Source: an uncultured Clostridium sp. (lineage in GTDB: Bacteria > Bacillota > Clostridia > TANB77 > CAG-508). Taken from it: a stretch of DNA of 39,641 nt. The DNA lies in assembly GCA_948471115.1 (NCBI GenBank), contig CAOKRJ010000010.1, forward strand, positions 1 through 39,641. The letters run 5' to 3'. The translations under genes were made by a program, and so were the position numbers. The notes beneath the pieces were generated by a model, which was given only the letters and a program-made list of their open reading frames with translations, was not told where the DNA came from and did not search any database. Positions 1 through 8,818 of this stretch are shown here, piece after piece (position 1 is the first letter of the stretch; each line of letters opens with the position of its first letter).

Positions 1-71
1 TACACTTTGAAATGAGAACAGCAAGTGGTTCAGGACATAGTATAGATCCAAGAAATTATATAGAGTTTTAA
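1..71 (+). CDS. C-terminal end of an M23-family (LytM-like) metallopeptidase, partial
   Basis: Frame 3 is open from the left edge to a TAA at 69-71 and encodes 22 visible residues, beginning HFEMR and ending DPRNYIEF. The His-x-Glu beginning (HFE) and the DP-x-x-Y-I ending are typical of the last strand of M23/LytM peptidases, where the His is a zinc/catalytic residue and the DP..Y motif closes the domain. These enzymes cut peptidoglycan cross-bridges outside the membrane. Everything upstream lies outside the window, so signal peptide, LysM or coiled-coil parts cannot be judged. A strong terminator follows at 161-187. Confidence 0.6.
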   Translation, partial: HFEMRTASGSGHSIDPRNYIEF

Positions 72-160
72 AAAAGTATTAATTTTTAAATACAAAGAGT
101 GTATAATAAAACTATAAAAAGTTTTTATAGTATTGTTCAAGAAAAGATGATCAAAAGAAA

Positions 161-187
161 CTAAGGCAATGTGTGCCTTAGTTTTTT
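161..187 (+). terminator. Rho-independent terminator after the M23 peptidase gene
   Basis: An 8-bp perfect stem, CTAAGGCA (161-168) with TGCCTTAG (174-181), has a 5-nt loop and is followed by six T (182-187). It ends the transcript of the gene that enters from the left. Confidence 0.85.
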
Positions 188-226
188 ATATAATAGGAAA
201 GTAATTACAATATTTTTATATAGTAG

Positions 227-253
227 GAAAGTTATGCCAGTGGCATAACTTTC
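227..253. repeat. Perfect 12-bp inverted repeat with 3-nt centre
   Basis: GAAAGTTATGCC (227-238) is exactly complementary to GGCATAACTTTC (242-253). No T-run follows, so it is not an obvious terminator. A second inverted repeat, AGAATTGCT (280-288) with AGCAATTCT (307-315), lies just downstream. The short direct repeat TAGGAAAGT precedes and overlaps the structure. The remaining 72-498 gap holds only the terminator at 161-187 and the promoter at 420-448. Confidence 0.5.
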
Positions 254-419
254 TGTACTAGATAATTATGCGGATTATTAGAATTGCTTTGCGGTTTCCA
301 CCACTTAGCAATTCTTAAAATTCGTTTTTTCATTCTGATACTTTATGGAGGTAGAATAAAAAATTAACTATTTAATTAGTAAACATAGAAAATAATTAAT
401 GCAAAGAAAATACAATATA

Positions 420-448
420 TTGCTTATTTTTTATATATTTGATAAAAT
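420..448 (+). promoter_or_regulatory. Sigma-A promoter with extended -10, DUF5711-like gene
   Basis: The -35 is TTGCTT (420-425), the spacer is 17 bp, and the -10 is TAAAAT (443-448) preceded by TGA, an extended -10. The 29-nt block is nearly identical to the promoter at 1766-1794, with two differences. Confidence 0.75.
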
Positions 449-498
449 CAATACATGATTATAACAAAATAATTGAAAAAGCGAGGAGTGTAAAACAT

Positions 499-1674
499 AT
501 GAGCATTATTGATATAAATAAATATAGAAAAGATGGGTCATTAAAATACAAAATAGTTGTAGGAATAATAGTGGTAGTTGTAATTCTTATAGCAATATCA
601 ATATTTGCGTATATAAATGTTGAAGTATTTAGAGAGTGGGTGGATATGCATATATTAAGAAAAAATATAGAAAATACAGATATAGCTTATATAGATATAA
701 ATTCATCAAATAATCCTAGTATTTATGCATTTGATAAATATATAACTATATTAGAAAAAAATATGTTATCTATGTACAACTCAAGTGGAAATAAAACAGC
801 AGAAATAGAGATAAGTGTTAGTGATCCAATTTATAGTTGTAATAATAAATATATGTGTATAGCGGAAAAAAAGGGAAATAAAATTTATTTAGTGTCAGGA
901 GGAAATCTTTTATGGCAGGCATCTGTAGAAGGAACAATAGAAAAAGTAAATGTTAATAAAAATGGATATGTATCAGTCGTAGAAAGGGGGACATCATATA
1001 AAAATATAGTTGTTATATTTAATTCAGAAGGAAAAGAATTATTTAAAACATATCTATCTTCAAGTATTGCAATTGCAACTGATATATCGGGAAATAATCA
1101 GTATTTAGCAATAGCAGAAATTGATACAACAGGAGCTATAGTGCAGTCAAACATAAAGATAATTTCAATTGAAAAAGCAAAGATTGATCCAACTAATTCA
1201 GTAGAACATAGTATAGCTGGTAATGCTGGAGAACTAATAACACATATTAGATATCAAGATAAAGAAAAATTGATATGTATATATGATAATAGTATCCACC
1301 TAATTGACAATGGTAAAGACTCTGAGATTATTAAATTACAAAGTAAAACAATAATGGCAGATATAAGAAATAAAAACAATTTTGTATATGTTATGGAAAA
1401 GACAAATAATATATTTAGTACATCTAGAGATGTAGTAATAAAAAATATTCAAAACGATAATGAGATACGATATGAAGTAGATGGAACAATAAAGTCTTTG
1501 CAGGTATATGATTCAAATATAGTTATAAATTTAGGAACAGAAGCAGAATTTATAAATACATTAGGTTGGTTGCAAAAAAAGTATAAGTCTAATCAGGAAA
1601 TAACTAATATTGTATTAGGAAGTTCTATAGCAGGTATCATATATAGAGATAAAGTAGAGGTATTTAGTTTATAA
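499..1674 (+). CDS. DUF5711-like membrane-anchored extracytoplasmic protein
   Basis: The 391-residue protein starts at the ATG at 499, chosen because AGGAG (484-488) lies 10 nt upstream. A TTG further upstream at 439 overlaps the promoter -10 and is not a credible start. A short basic N-terminus is followed by one strong transmembrane helix (about residues 20-40, rich in I/V). A long beta-rich region with repeated short hydrophobic strands follows, like a degenerate beta-propeller facing outward. The overall pattern and its place beside a CvpA gene fit the DUF5711 family of Clostridia, whose function is unknown. The assignment is from memory of the family, not from a search. It has its own promoter at 420-448 and no clear terminator before the CvpA promoter. 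Confidence 0.6.
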   Translation: MSIIDINKYRKDGSLKYKIVVGIIVVVVILIAISIFAYINVEVFREWVDMHILRKNIENTDIAYIDINSSNNPSIYAFDKYITILEKNMLSMYNSSGNKTAEIEISVSDPIYSCNNKYMCIAEKKGNKIYLVSGGNLLWQASVEGTIEKVNVNKNGYVSVVERGTSYKNIVVIFNSEGKELFKTYLSSSIAIATDISGNNQYLAIAEIDTTGAIVQSNIKIISIEKAKIDPTNSVEHSIAGNAGELITHIRYQDKEKLICIYDNSIHLIDNGKDSEIIKLQSKTIMADIRNKNNFVYVMEKTNNIFSTSRDVVIKNIQNDNEIRYEVDGTIKSLQVYDSNIVINLGTEAEFINTLGWLQKKYKSNQEITNIVLGSSIAGIIYRDKVEVFSL

Positions 1675-1765
1675 AAAATTTTTCGTTTACATCTCTGTAG
1701 TTATCTAATAGTAGATATTAATCATTATATTTTATAGCAAGTTAGAAAGTATGTATATAAAGGTA

Positions 1766-1794
1766 TTGTTTATTTTTTATATTTTTGATAAAAT
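1766..1794 (+). promoter_or_regulatory. Sigma-A promoter with extended -10, CvpA gene
   Basis: The -35 is TTGTTT (1766-1771), the spacer is 17 bp, and the -10 is TAAAAT (1789-1794) preceded by TGA. It matches the 420-448 promoter at 27 of 29 positions, spacer included, which suggests shared control or a duplicated promoter block. Confidence 0.75.
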
Positions 1795-1879
1795 TTACAT
1801 GGCAAATATAAAATAAGAGATTTACTAAAAAACATTTTTAACACAAGGATACTTTAAATAGAAAAGGAGGAAGAAATAA

Positions 1880-2554
1880 ATGGCATTTGTTATAGATATT
1901 ATAATTATAGCAATAATAGTAGTATGTGTTTTATTTGGGTATAAAAAAGGATTAGTAGGTGTTGCAGTAAATATTTTAGGATTTATAATAGCATTATTAA
2001 TAGCACTAATTTTATATGCACCAATATCTAATTTTATAATAAATCATACATCATTACAGCCAACATTACAAGAAGCAATAAGGGAAACAGTAACATCATA
2101 TGTTATAAAAGATAATGAAGAAAAGAAAGAAGAAAGTGAAGATAATTCACCAAAAGTTATGACAGATTACATAAACGGTTTTATTGAAAAAGAAAAACAA
2201 CATGTAGAACAAACAGAAAGAGAAATTATAGACAATGTATCAAAAACAGTTGCATCTAACTTAATAAAAATAGCAGTTGGAATAATAGTATTTATAGTAT
2301 CAAAAATAGGACTAATATTTGTAAAAGTATTAGCAAAAGTAATTTCAAAAATACCAATAATTGGTCAATTTAATAAAATAGGTGGAGCGATATATGGAAT
2401 ATTACAGAGTTTACTTATTGTTTACATACTGTTTGCAGTATTATCAGTATTTGCACCAACCATGGAAAAATCAGGGATATTAGAAGCAGTAGACTCATCA
2501 AAAATAGGCGGAGCAATGTATAATAATAACATCATTCTAAAAATTGTGTTTTAA
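1880..2554 (+). CDS. CvpA family integral membrane protein
   Basis: The 224-residue protein starts with ATG at 1880 behind AAAGGAGGAAG, a near-perfect ribosome binding site. Four hydrophobic helices are visible, at roughly residues 3-20, 27-48, 125-155 and 163-192. A charged loop rich in Lys/Glu (about 80-118) separates the two pairs. The N-terminus with YKKGLVG after helix 1 is the CvpA/colicin V production signature. CvpA proteins are inner-membrane proteins linked to envelope homeostasis, and their molecular role is not settled. The gene follows the DUF5711-like gene with its own promoter and ends at the bidirectional terminator at 2565-2600. Confidence 0.8.
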   Translation: MAFVIDIIIIAIIVVCVLFGYKKGLVGVAVNILGFIIALLIALILYAPISNFIINHTSLQPTLQEAIRETVTSYVIKDNEEKKEESEDNSPKVMTDYINGFIEKEKQHVEQTEREIIDNVSKTVASNLIKIAVGIIVFIVSKIGLIFVKVLAKVISKIPIIGQFNKIGGAIYGILQSLLIVYILFAVLSVFAPTMEKSGILEAVDSSKIGGAMYNNNIILKIVF

Positions 2555-2564
2555 TACCTTTTAC

Positions 2565-2600
2565 AAAAAAATAAGTCGCACTTTTGCGACCTATTTTTTT
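2565..2600. terminator. Bidirectional terminator between the convergent CvpA and heptad-repeat genes
   Basis: AAAAAATAAGTCGCA pairs with TGCGACCTATTTTTT across a CTTT loop, with one A/C mismatch. A-runs and T-runs on both sides allow it to stop transcription from either direction. It lies 10 nt after the CvpA stop and directly before the stop of the minus-strand gene at 2602. Confidence 0.85.
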
Positions 2601-2601
2601 G

Positions 2602-4578
2602 TTAGTTATTTTCTTTATCTCTTTCCTCAATTATTGCTTCTTGTTTTTTATCATGATCTTTTTTTATGCTATCAACCATTAAAATAAATTTAACTTCTCC
2701 AGAGATTCCATTATCTAACATAGTAAAGTTATTATAATCATCAGCTAATTCTTGTAGTTTTTCTAACCTAGTAGAAATAGTTTTTAAATCTCCATTAGCA
2801 AAATTGCAAATTTTCCCAATACCCTCTCTGTTAAACTTAGTAATACCATTAGCCAATGTTTCAGCACCATTAGCTAAAGTAGAAGCACCTTCTGTCAATT
2901 GATTATTTGCATCAGTTAGTTTTTCAGTAGAATAATCCAAGGTATTTAAGCCAGTCTTCATTTGACTAGAACCAGCATTTAATGCTTTTGCACCAGTTGA
3001 AAGTTGAGTAGTACCTTGATATAAGCTCTTAGCACCTTGAGACAATTCAGAAGATTTAGTAGCAAGAGTATTAGCACCAGTTTGTAAACTACTTGAACCA
3101 TTATAAATTGCATCAATACCAGAATCAAATGCTTGTAAACCATTTTGTAAATTATTTAATCCAGCCTGTAATTGTTGTAAAGAGCTAATATCTGTTGATT
3201 TTAATAGAGCTAAAGTAGAGTTATTTGCATCTATATTAGAATTTAATAAAGCAATCAAATTAGTATTTGTAGTTATTTGAGTTCTAATAGTAGCTTCTTG
3301 TTCAGCAGTTAACCCACCAGCATTTAATATACTATTTAAAGAAGCATTTTGTGAAACTAACGAATTTTTCGTATTAGCATTAGTAGTTATTAATTTTTGT
3401 AAATTAGCAATTGCATCAGATTGATTAGTGAAGTTTGAAGTATTTGCATTTATACTAGAAATCATTTTGTTTACTCCAGATGTTAAATTATCTTTACCAG
3501 TTTTTAATGCACTAGCACCAGCTTGTAATTCACCTAATTTTTCACTTAATACTAATAAATTTGTACTTATAGTCTCTGTACCATCACTAATAGTTTTAGC
3601 ACCAGCTTGTAAGGTAGATGTACTAGAATTTATCAATCCTATTGCACTATTAATCTCAGAATAACTTGAATTTGCACTACTTATTCCTTTTGAAACTTGT
3701 TTTAATGCACTGTTAAATTCTTTTGATTTTTCATTATAAGTAATAGACCCTTGTTTTAAAGTATTAGAGCCATCCTCTAATTGATTACTCGCAGATTGTA
3801 AAGTATTTACCTCACTAAAAATTTTATCTAAATCATCAAATATACTTAAATCATCATCTTCAATAACTTTAGAGGTAACATATGTCATAATATTATTCAT
3901 TTCGAAATCAGAAGCTTCCATTGATATTTCAATACTATCTGGAACATCAATAGTATTTTTTGAAATATTTAAACTCTCTTGTAAACCAGGAAAAGCTAAA
4001 CCAACAACGATTGTCTTATTTCCATCATCAATAACTTTACCACTTGAAATTGTTATATTTTTATTATTATCATTATTTATAACTGTTCCACAAGCAACAA
4101 CAAAAGGAGTATATAAAGTTTCATCTTTTCCATTAATTTTAAAAATATGAGAATCTGTATTCTTATAAGTAAGAGTTATTTTTACTTTCCCAGATTTACC
4201 AGCAATATCTTTACTGCTAATTTCCTTTCCATCTAACTCATACTTAATATAGCATTGTATAGGTAACTCTTTTTTAGATTCACCTTGATAATATATATCA
4301 TTTCCATTTGCTTTCCAGACTAAGTTATTACCATCTTGCTCAAAAGTTTCTTCTCCACCAATATTTTTAATATTTAACAAATCAGAGATATCATTAATAA
4401 AAGAGCTTTTTTCTGTATTTTTTATATGGTCACTAATTACAGTATTGTATGCATTACCAGTTGAATCTAACTTAGAATACACAGTTTCATCTTTTGTAAA
4501 AGCAAATAATGGGGTGGTGTATGTAATCATTGTGCACAATAATACACCTGAAGTTATTTTTGACATAAATTTTTTCAT
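2602..4578 (-). CDS. Secreted heptad-repeat (YhgE/Pip-like) partner of an MMPL exporter
   Basis: The 658-residue protein has a signal peptide (residues 1-27: MKK start, hydrophobic core, cut near the LFAF region) and no later transmembrane helix. Residues 28-240 form a beta-rich domain. Residues 255-600 are a long array with repeating Leu-x-x-Gly units (for example LQAGA, LSTGA, LANGA), the pattern of YhgE/Pip-type heptad-repeat proteins, probably a long helical rod. The C-terminus is charged. The gene lies 56 nt downstream of the MMPL/RND exporter on the same strand and shares its promoter. Such pairs are common in Clostridia under a TetR regulator, and the protein probably works with the exporter outside the membrane. 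The exact substrate is unknown. The start is ATG at 4578 behind AGAAAGGA. Confidence 0.75.
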   Translation of the reverse strand: MKKFMSKITSGVLLCTMITYTTPLFAFTKDETVYSKLDSTGNAYNTVISDHIKNTEKSSFINDISDLLNIKNIGGEETFEQDGNNLVWKANGNDIYYQGESKKELPIQCYIKYELDGKEISSKDIAGKSGKVKITLTYKNTDSHIFKINGKDETLYTPFVVACGTVINNDNNKNITISSGKVIDDGNKTIVVGLAFPGLQESLNISKNTIDVPDSIEISMEASDFEMNNIMTYVTSKVIEDDDLSIFDDLDKIFSEVNTLQSASNQLEDGSNTLKQGSITYNEKSKEFNSALKQVSKGISSANSSYSEINSAIGLINSSTSTLQAGAKTISDGTETISTNLLVLSEKLGELQAGASALKTGKDNLTSGVNKMISSINANTSNFTNQSDAIANLQKLITTNANTKNSLVSQNASLNSILNAGGLTAEQEATIRTQITTNTNLIALLNSNIDANNSTLALLKSTDISSLQQLQAGLNNLQNGLQAFDSGIDAIYNGSSSLQTGANTLATKSSELSQGAKSLYQGTTQLSTGAKALNAGSSQMKTGLNTLDYSTEKLTDANNQLTEGASTLANGAETLANGITKFNREGIGKICNFANGDLKTISTRLEKLQELADDYNNFTMLDNGISGEVKFILMVDSIKKDHDKKQEAIIEERDKENN

Positions 4579-4634
4579 TATATATCAATCCTTTCTATTT
4601 CTAAAAATTATTCTTTCATAATGCAGAAATCCAA

Positions 4635-6701
4635 TTATTTTTCAGTTTTCATTCCTAGAGTAGTTGTGCAAATAAATCTATCAAAAATTAATAAGAATGA
4701 AGGTAATAATGTTATAACACATAATACACTTACAATAGCACCTCTAGACATCAAAGTACATAAAGAGCTAATCATTTCTATTTTTGAATAAGCACCAACT
4801 CCGAAAGTTGCCCCAAAGAAGCAAAGACCACTTACAACAATTGAACTAATTGATGTACCCAAAGCATCATAGGCAGATGATTTTTTATCTTTTCCATCTT
4901 TTCTATTAGATATATATTTATTAGTTATTAAGATTGCATAATCAATAGTTGCACCTAACTGAATAGTACCTATAACAATAGAAGCAATAAAAGGTAAAAT
5001 AGTATTTGTATAATAAGGAATTCCCATATTTATAAATATTGCAAGCTCAATAACAGCAATCAATATAACAGGTAAAGAAACGGATTTAAGTACTATAATC
5101 ATAAGTACAAAAATAATACCAATTGAAAAAGTATTAACACTATTAAAATCATGATTACTAATCTCTACTAAATCCTTCATAAGAGGACCTTCTCCTGCAA
5201 GAATAGAATTCTGATCATAGTTTTTACTAATTTCATTAACTTTGGTTACCTGTTCATTTAACTCATTTGTAGCCATTTCATACTTAGAATTTATAATAAC
5301 CATTTGATATTTATCATTTTGGAAAAGAGATAACAAATCTTTTGGCAGTGCATCTTTAGGAATGCCCAAAGATGCAATTTTAGAAAATCCTAGAGTCCAC
5401 TCAATTCCATCTAAATTTTCAATTTCATCAAGCATTTCATTAACTCTGTAATCTGGAACATTTTTATCAATTAATAACAATTCCATAGAAACCATATTAA
5501 AATCATCTTTTAGAGATGTATTAGCACTAACACTATCTAAAGTAGCAGGTAAAGACTTATCTAAGTTATAATAAATTCCAGTAGATTTATAGCCATAAAA
5601 GGCAATAGGCAAAATAATTATAAAAGCAATTGCAAAGACTTTATAATGTTTTATTATAAAATCTTTAAGTCCTGTAAACTTAGGTAATATTACTTTATGT
5701 TTAGTTTTTTCAATTAAACTATTTAACTCAAGAATCATAGCAGGAAGTACAGTAACTACGCAAATAACTCCGAAAAGAACACCCTTAGCCATAACAAGTC
5801 CTATATCTTTTCCTAAAGTAAGATCCATACTGCACAAGGCTAAGAATCCAGCAATAGTAGTAAGTGAGCTACCAACTACACTCATAAGAGTTTTTCCAAT
5901 AGCATTTGCCATAGCTTCATTTATATCTGAAATCTTTTCTTTTTCTTGAACATAACTATGATAAAGGAAAATAGCAAAATCCATAGTAACACCTAACTGT
6001 AAAACTGAACTTATTGCCTTAGTAATATAGGAAATTTCTCCAAAAACAATATTAGTTCCCATATTATACAAAATAGCAATTCCAATATTTAATAATAGTA
6101 AAAAAGGTGCAATATAAGAATCAAGAGCAAATTCTAAGACAATTAAGCATAATAAAACAGCAATAACAACATAAACTATAATTTCGGAATTAGATAAATC
6201 TCTAGTATCTAAAACAGTTGCTGCCATTCCACTAATTTTACACTGAGAATCTGCTATTTTTCTCATATCCTCAATACTTTTAAGAGTAGTATCAGAAGAA
6301 ATTTGGTCTTTAAAAGTAACAAGCATAATAGTTTTGCCATCTTTATAAACAGAATCCTTCACACTATCAGGAAGAAAATCTGTTGGAATACTACTACCAG
6401 TAATATCAGCAATACTCACCACCTTTTCAACATTATCTAACTCTTTAAACTTATTTTCTAACTTAATAATATCTTTAGTTTGCATATTATCTAAAATCAC
6501 TACTGAAAAGGCACCCATATTAAAATCATTAGATAAGATATTTTCACCCTTGATAGTCTCAATATCATCAGGTAAATATACCAAAATATCATAATTGATT
6601 CTTGTAGCCTTCATTCCAATAAGAGAAGGAATCAGTAGTAATAAAGATAAAATAAGAATCACTCTTCGATGTTTACAAATAAACTGTCCAAACTTAACCA
6701 T
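4635..6701 (-). CDS. MMPL/RND-family exporter (YdfJ-like)
   Basis: A 688-residue membrane transporter. I chose the ATG at 6701 because AGAAAGGAG (6709-6717) lies 7 nt upstream; a further ATG at 6728 lies before this site. The fold is the duplicated RND plan. TM1 is at about residues 15-35, followed by a large external domain. A block of five to six helices (about 175-340) includes the QLGVTMDFAIFL segment with its conserved Asp. TM7 is near 355-375, followed by a second external domain. A second helix block (about 530-680) repeats the motif as QLGATIDYAILI. The two Asp-containing TM4-type motifs are the proton-relay sites of MMPL proteins. It is first in an operon with the heptad-repeat protein and lies opposite the TetR gene. 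It likely exports a lipid-like or toxic hydrophobic compound, which the sequence does not identify. Confidence 0.88.
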   Translation of the reverse strand: MVKFGQFICKHRRVILILSLLLLIPSLIGMKATRINYDILVYLPDDIETIKGENILSNDFNMGAFSVVILDNMQTKDIIKLENKFKELDNVEKVVSIADITGSSIPTDFLPDSVKDSVYKDGKTIMLVTFKDQISSDTTLKSIEDMRKIADSQCKISGMAATVLDTRDLSNSEIIVYVVIAVLLCLIVLEFALDSYIAPFLLLLNIGIAILYNMGTNIVFGEISYITKAISSVLQLGVTMDFAIFLYHSYVQEKEKISDINEAMANAIGKTLMSVVGSSLTTIAGFLALCSMDLTLGKDIGLVMAKGVLFGVICVVTVLPAMILELNSLIEKTKHKVILPKFTGLKDFIIKHYKVFAIAFIIILPIAFYGYKSTGIYYNLDKSLPATLDSVSANTSLKDDFNMVSMELLLIDKNVPDYRVNEMLDEIENLDGIEWTLGFSKIASLGIPKDALPKDLLSLFQNDKYQMVIINSKYEMATNELNEQVTKVNEISKNYDQNSILAGEGPLMKDLVEISNHDFNSVNTFSIGIIFVLMIIVLKSVSLPVILIAVIELAIFINMGIPYYTNTILPFIASIVIGTIQLGATIDYAILITNKYISNRKDGKDKKSSAYDALGTSISSIVVSGLCFFGATFGVGAYSKIEMISSLCTLMSRGAIVSVLCVITLLPSFLLIFDRFICTTTLGMKTEK

Positions 6702-6742
6702 AAAAATACTCCTTTCTAAACTGACCATAAGTCACTTTTGAT

Positions 6743-6771
6743 ATTATACCACCATTATGACCATTGGTCAA
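6743..6771 (-). promoter_or_regulatory. Promoter of the MMPL operon, overlapped by a TetR-type operator
   Basis: On the minus strand the -35 is TTGACC (6766-6771), the spacer is 17 bp and the -10 is TATAAT (6743-6748). A perfect inverted repeat, TGACCA-T-TGGTCA (6758-6770), covers most of the -35 and the adjacent spacer. This is the layout of a repressor site. A related sequence sits over the -35 of the divergent tetR promoter at 7009. Confidence 0.8.
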
Positions 6772-6840
6772 TACTTTCATAATAATTATATGAAAAAGTA
6801 AACAAAAAAAGCACTCATACGAGGATTTTTATATTATAAC

Positions 6841-6996
6841 GTTAAATTGGGGTTTGTTGGTAGGATTATATGTTTTTGAATTTATACAAAATTATAAATA
6901 TACGTTGTAGGGGCGATTAATAATCGCCCCTACATTTCCTCTACAATTTTAAATTCACCTAAAAATTCATGATTCCAACAAACACAAATTTAATAA
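6841..6996. repeat. MITE-like element with palindromic core
   Basis: Imperfect long inverted arms are present: GGTTTGTTGG at 6851-6860 against CCAACAAACA at 6975-6984. They flank a perfect 13-bp palindrome, GTAGGGGCGATTA (6907-6919) with TAATCGCCCCTAC (6921-6933). The stretch 6930-6967 recurs in inverse orientation at 8871-8908 with two mismatches over 38 nt. The element sits between the divergent MMPL and tetR promoters and carries no gene. Confidence 0.65.
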
Positions 6997-7008
6997 CATA
7001 AATTAGTA

Positions 7009-7037
7009 TTGACCAATCGTCTAAAATGTGTAATAAT
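7009..7037 (+). promoter_or_regulatory. tetR promoter with operator-like -35 region
   Basis: The -35 is TTGACC (7009-7014), the spacer is 17 bp, and the -10 is AATAAT (7032-7037) preceded by TGT. The sequence TTGACCAATCGTC resembles TTGACCAATGGTC of the exporter operator, so autoregulation by the encoded TetR protein is likely. Confidence 0.65.
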
Positions 7038-7094
7038 ATATTTTGTAGAGAGACAACTAGTATTAACTAATAATTATAGAAAGAAATGATAGTT

Positions 7095-7688
7095 ATGAAA
7101 AAAGAAAAAACAGAAGGTAATGACAAAGAATCAAGATTATTGAATACAGCATTTAAATTATTTACTGAAAAAGGGATGAAAGATACATCAATACAAGACA
7201 TAGTAGACAATGCAAATGTAGCAAAAGGCACATTTTATTTATACTTTAAAGACAAATATGAAATTAGAGATATATTAATAGCAAAAAAATCAAAAAAATT
7301 ATTTAATGAAGCATTAAAAGAACTAAGAAAAAATTATATTGAGAATTTATCTGATCAAGTCATATTCATAATCAATTATGTAATCGATGAATTAGTAAAG
7401 GCACCAACGCTATTGAAATTTATATCAAAAGATTTATCTTGGGGGATTTATAATAAGAATGTACGAAAAATTTATGAAGAAACAACCGAAGACAGTATAT
7501 ATAAGCTATTTATAAAAGGAGTAGAAGAAAATAACATAGATTTAAAAAATCCAGAAGTTACACTATTTATGATAATAGAATTACTAAGTTCAACTTGTTT
7601 TAATTCTATTTTATATGATGAACCATTACCTATACATGAATTTAAGCCATATTTATATGATACAATTAGAAATATGATAAAAGGTTAA
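7095..7688 (+). CDS. TetR/AcrR family transcriptional regulator of the MMPL operon
   Basis: A 197-residue regulator. An N-terminal TetR helix-turn-helix spans about residues 15-60 and includes FTEKGMKDTSIQDI and VAKGTFYLYFKDK, the canonical recognition helix and following Tyr-Phe. The C-terminal part is all-helical and would hold the ligand and dimer interface. The start is uncertain: ATG 7086 has AGAAAG only 2 nt away, while ATG 7095 has it at 11 nt, so I use 7095. Its position opposite the exporter operon and the inverted repeat at 6758-6770 indicate that it represses that operon and itself. The gene ends before a perfect 34-bp palindromic terminator. The inducer is unknown. Confidence 0.85.
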   Translation: MKKEKTEGNDKESRLLNTAFKLFTEKGMKDTSIQDIVDNANVAKGTFYLYFKDKYEIRDILIAKKSKKLFNEALKELRKNYIENLSDQVIFIINYVIDELVKAPTLLKFISKDLSWGIYNKNVRKIYEETTEDSIYKLFIKGVEENNIDLKNPEVTLFMIIELLSSTCFNSILYDEPLPIHEFKPYLYDTIRNMIKG

Positions 7689-7780
7689 ATTCAAAATAAA
7701 GATAATCTCTAATATAGAATATATAATTGTTAGCCCTCACAGATTTATCCTTACAATCGAAAACTGTGAATGGGGCAAAA

Positions 7781-7814
7781 ACAAATAAGAAAAATTTAAA
7801 TTTTTCTTATTTGT
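7781..7814. terminator. Perfect 34-bp palindromic bidirectional terminator
   Basis: ACAAATAAGAAAAATTT (7781-7797) is followed directly by its exact complement (7798-7814). It lies between the convergent tetR and phosphoribosyltransferase genes. A second, looser inverted repeat, TCACAG/CTGTGA flanked by GCCC/GGGGC, lies just upstream at about 7733-7776. Confidence 0.75.
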
Positions 7815-7832
7815 TCTATATACTATAAAGTA

Positions 7833-8699
7833 TTAATTATTAGATAGATTATATAAATCTTTATCTAAAAGATCTCTGATTCTACCAGGAGTCTTAGGAT
7901 CAGTAGCCTTTAGAGAATCTTCGATAAACTCAGGGTGGGCAATTAAGAAATCTCTCATAGTTTTATAAGGGTCATCAATAAATTTCTTTAACATATTTAA
8001 AGAAACTTCATTTATAATTCCCAATTCAAAAGCAATTTCAAACAAATTAACATCAACGCTAATTAAGGAAATGGTTTTAATATTCTCATTAGCTAAAAGT
8101 TCAGTTCCACCTTGTTTACGATCAACAATATAACAAGTAGCAATCATTACTCCTCCTAAATCACGAATAGCTGGAATCCAAAAACGAGAAAAACTAGAAG
8201 CGGAGGTTACTAAATCAGTAACATGTAACACCTTCTTATCAGACAAAGAAGAAATTTTCTCAGTATTTGAAAAATCGTAATTACTTACAAGAGTTTCATG
8301 ATCCTTAAAAATAGTTATGTGAGGTTTTTTTAGTAAATAAGCAATAATATTAGAAAAGAACCAATCTCTTCTTTCTCCACCAGAAATATAATCAACCTCA
8401 TCAATATTAACACTATTATTTATAGAATCAATCATAATATTAATAACATTCTTAAAAATTTCATTTGATTCATATTGTTTAAGAACTCTATCAAAGACTT
8501 GCTTTGGTAAATTCATTCTATCAGAAAGTAAACCATCAATAGTAGAAAGCAAATCCGAAGATGTTTGTTTACCACCATAAACATATTGAGTATTAACGAA
8601 ATATGGAGAAATTAAACCAGAAGTAAGAAAAAAAGGTTTATTCTCTGGGCAAACCTCAACTGCACTTGTCTTAAATAAATATGATACTAAATCACTCAT
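7833..8699 (-). CDS. Orotate phosphoribosyltransferase-like protein
   Basis: A 288-residue type I phosphoribosyltransferase. The N-terminal FFLTSGLISPYFVN resembles the orotate phosphoribosyltransferase region (F..xSG..SP.Y). The PRPP loop is at residues 159-169 (HVTDLVTSASS), where the Asp and the Thr-Ser/Ser-Ser of the family are kept. SGGERRDWFF (about 106-115) precedes it, where OPRTs have G....G...A. It is about 75 residues longer than typical PyrE, mainly at the C-terminus (helical, ending in a charged tail). No pyr genes are adjacent and no PyrR-type leader is visible, so a role in pyrimidine synthesis is possible but not shown. The start is ATG at 8699 with GGAGG 7-8 nt upstream. Confidence 0.7.
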   Translation of the reverse strand: MSDLVSYLFKTSAVEVCPENKPFFLTSGLISPYFVNTQYVYGGKQTSSDLLSTIDGLLSDRMNLPKQVFDRVLKQYESNEIFKNVINIMIDSINNSVNIDEVDYISGGERRDWFFSNIIAYLLKKPHITIFKDHETLVSNYDFSNTEKISSLSDKKVLHVTDLVTSASSFSRFWIPAIRDLGGVMIATCYIVDRKQGGTELLANENIKTISLISVDVNLFEIAFELGIINEVSLNMLKKFIDDPYKTMRDFLIAHPEFIEDSLKATDPKTPGRIRDLLDKDLYNLSNN

Positions 8700-8750
8700 A
8701 CAAATACCTCCAAAATTAAATATTTATAACATATAAATTCTATTTTTTCG

Positions 8751-8779
8751 ATTATATCATCAAAAAAAAGATAAATCAA
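8751..8779 (-). promoter_or_regulatory. Promoter of the phosphoribosyltransferase gene
   Basis: On the minus strand the -35 is TTGATT (8774-8779), the spacer is 17 bp, and the -10 is TATAAT (8751-8756) preceded by TGA. Confidence 0.65.
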
Positions 8780-8818
8780 CAAAAATGTGCAAAAAGACAG
8801 GGCAATTTCATCATTTAT

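Noticed and set aside
227..253. Perfect inverted repeat as a second terminator after the M23 gene
   Set aside because: No T-run follows on either strand, and a normal terminator lies just upstream at 161-187.
3428..3664. 78-codon plus-strand frame inside the heptad-repeat gene
   Set aside because: It is antisense to the Leu-x-x-Gly repeat array, whose repetition naturally keeps the opposite frame open; no start signal is present.
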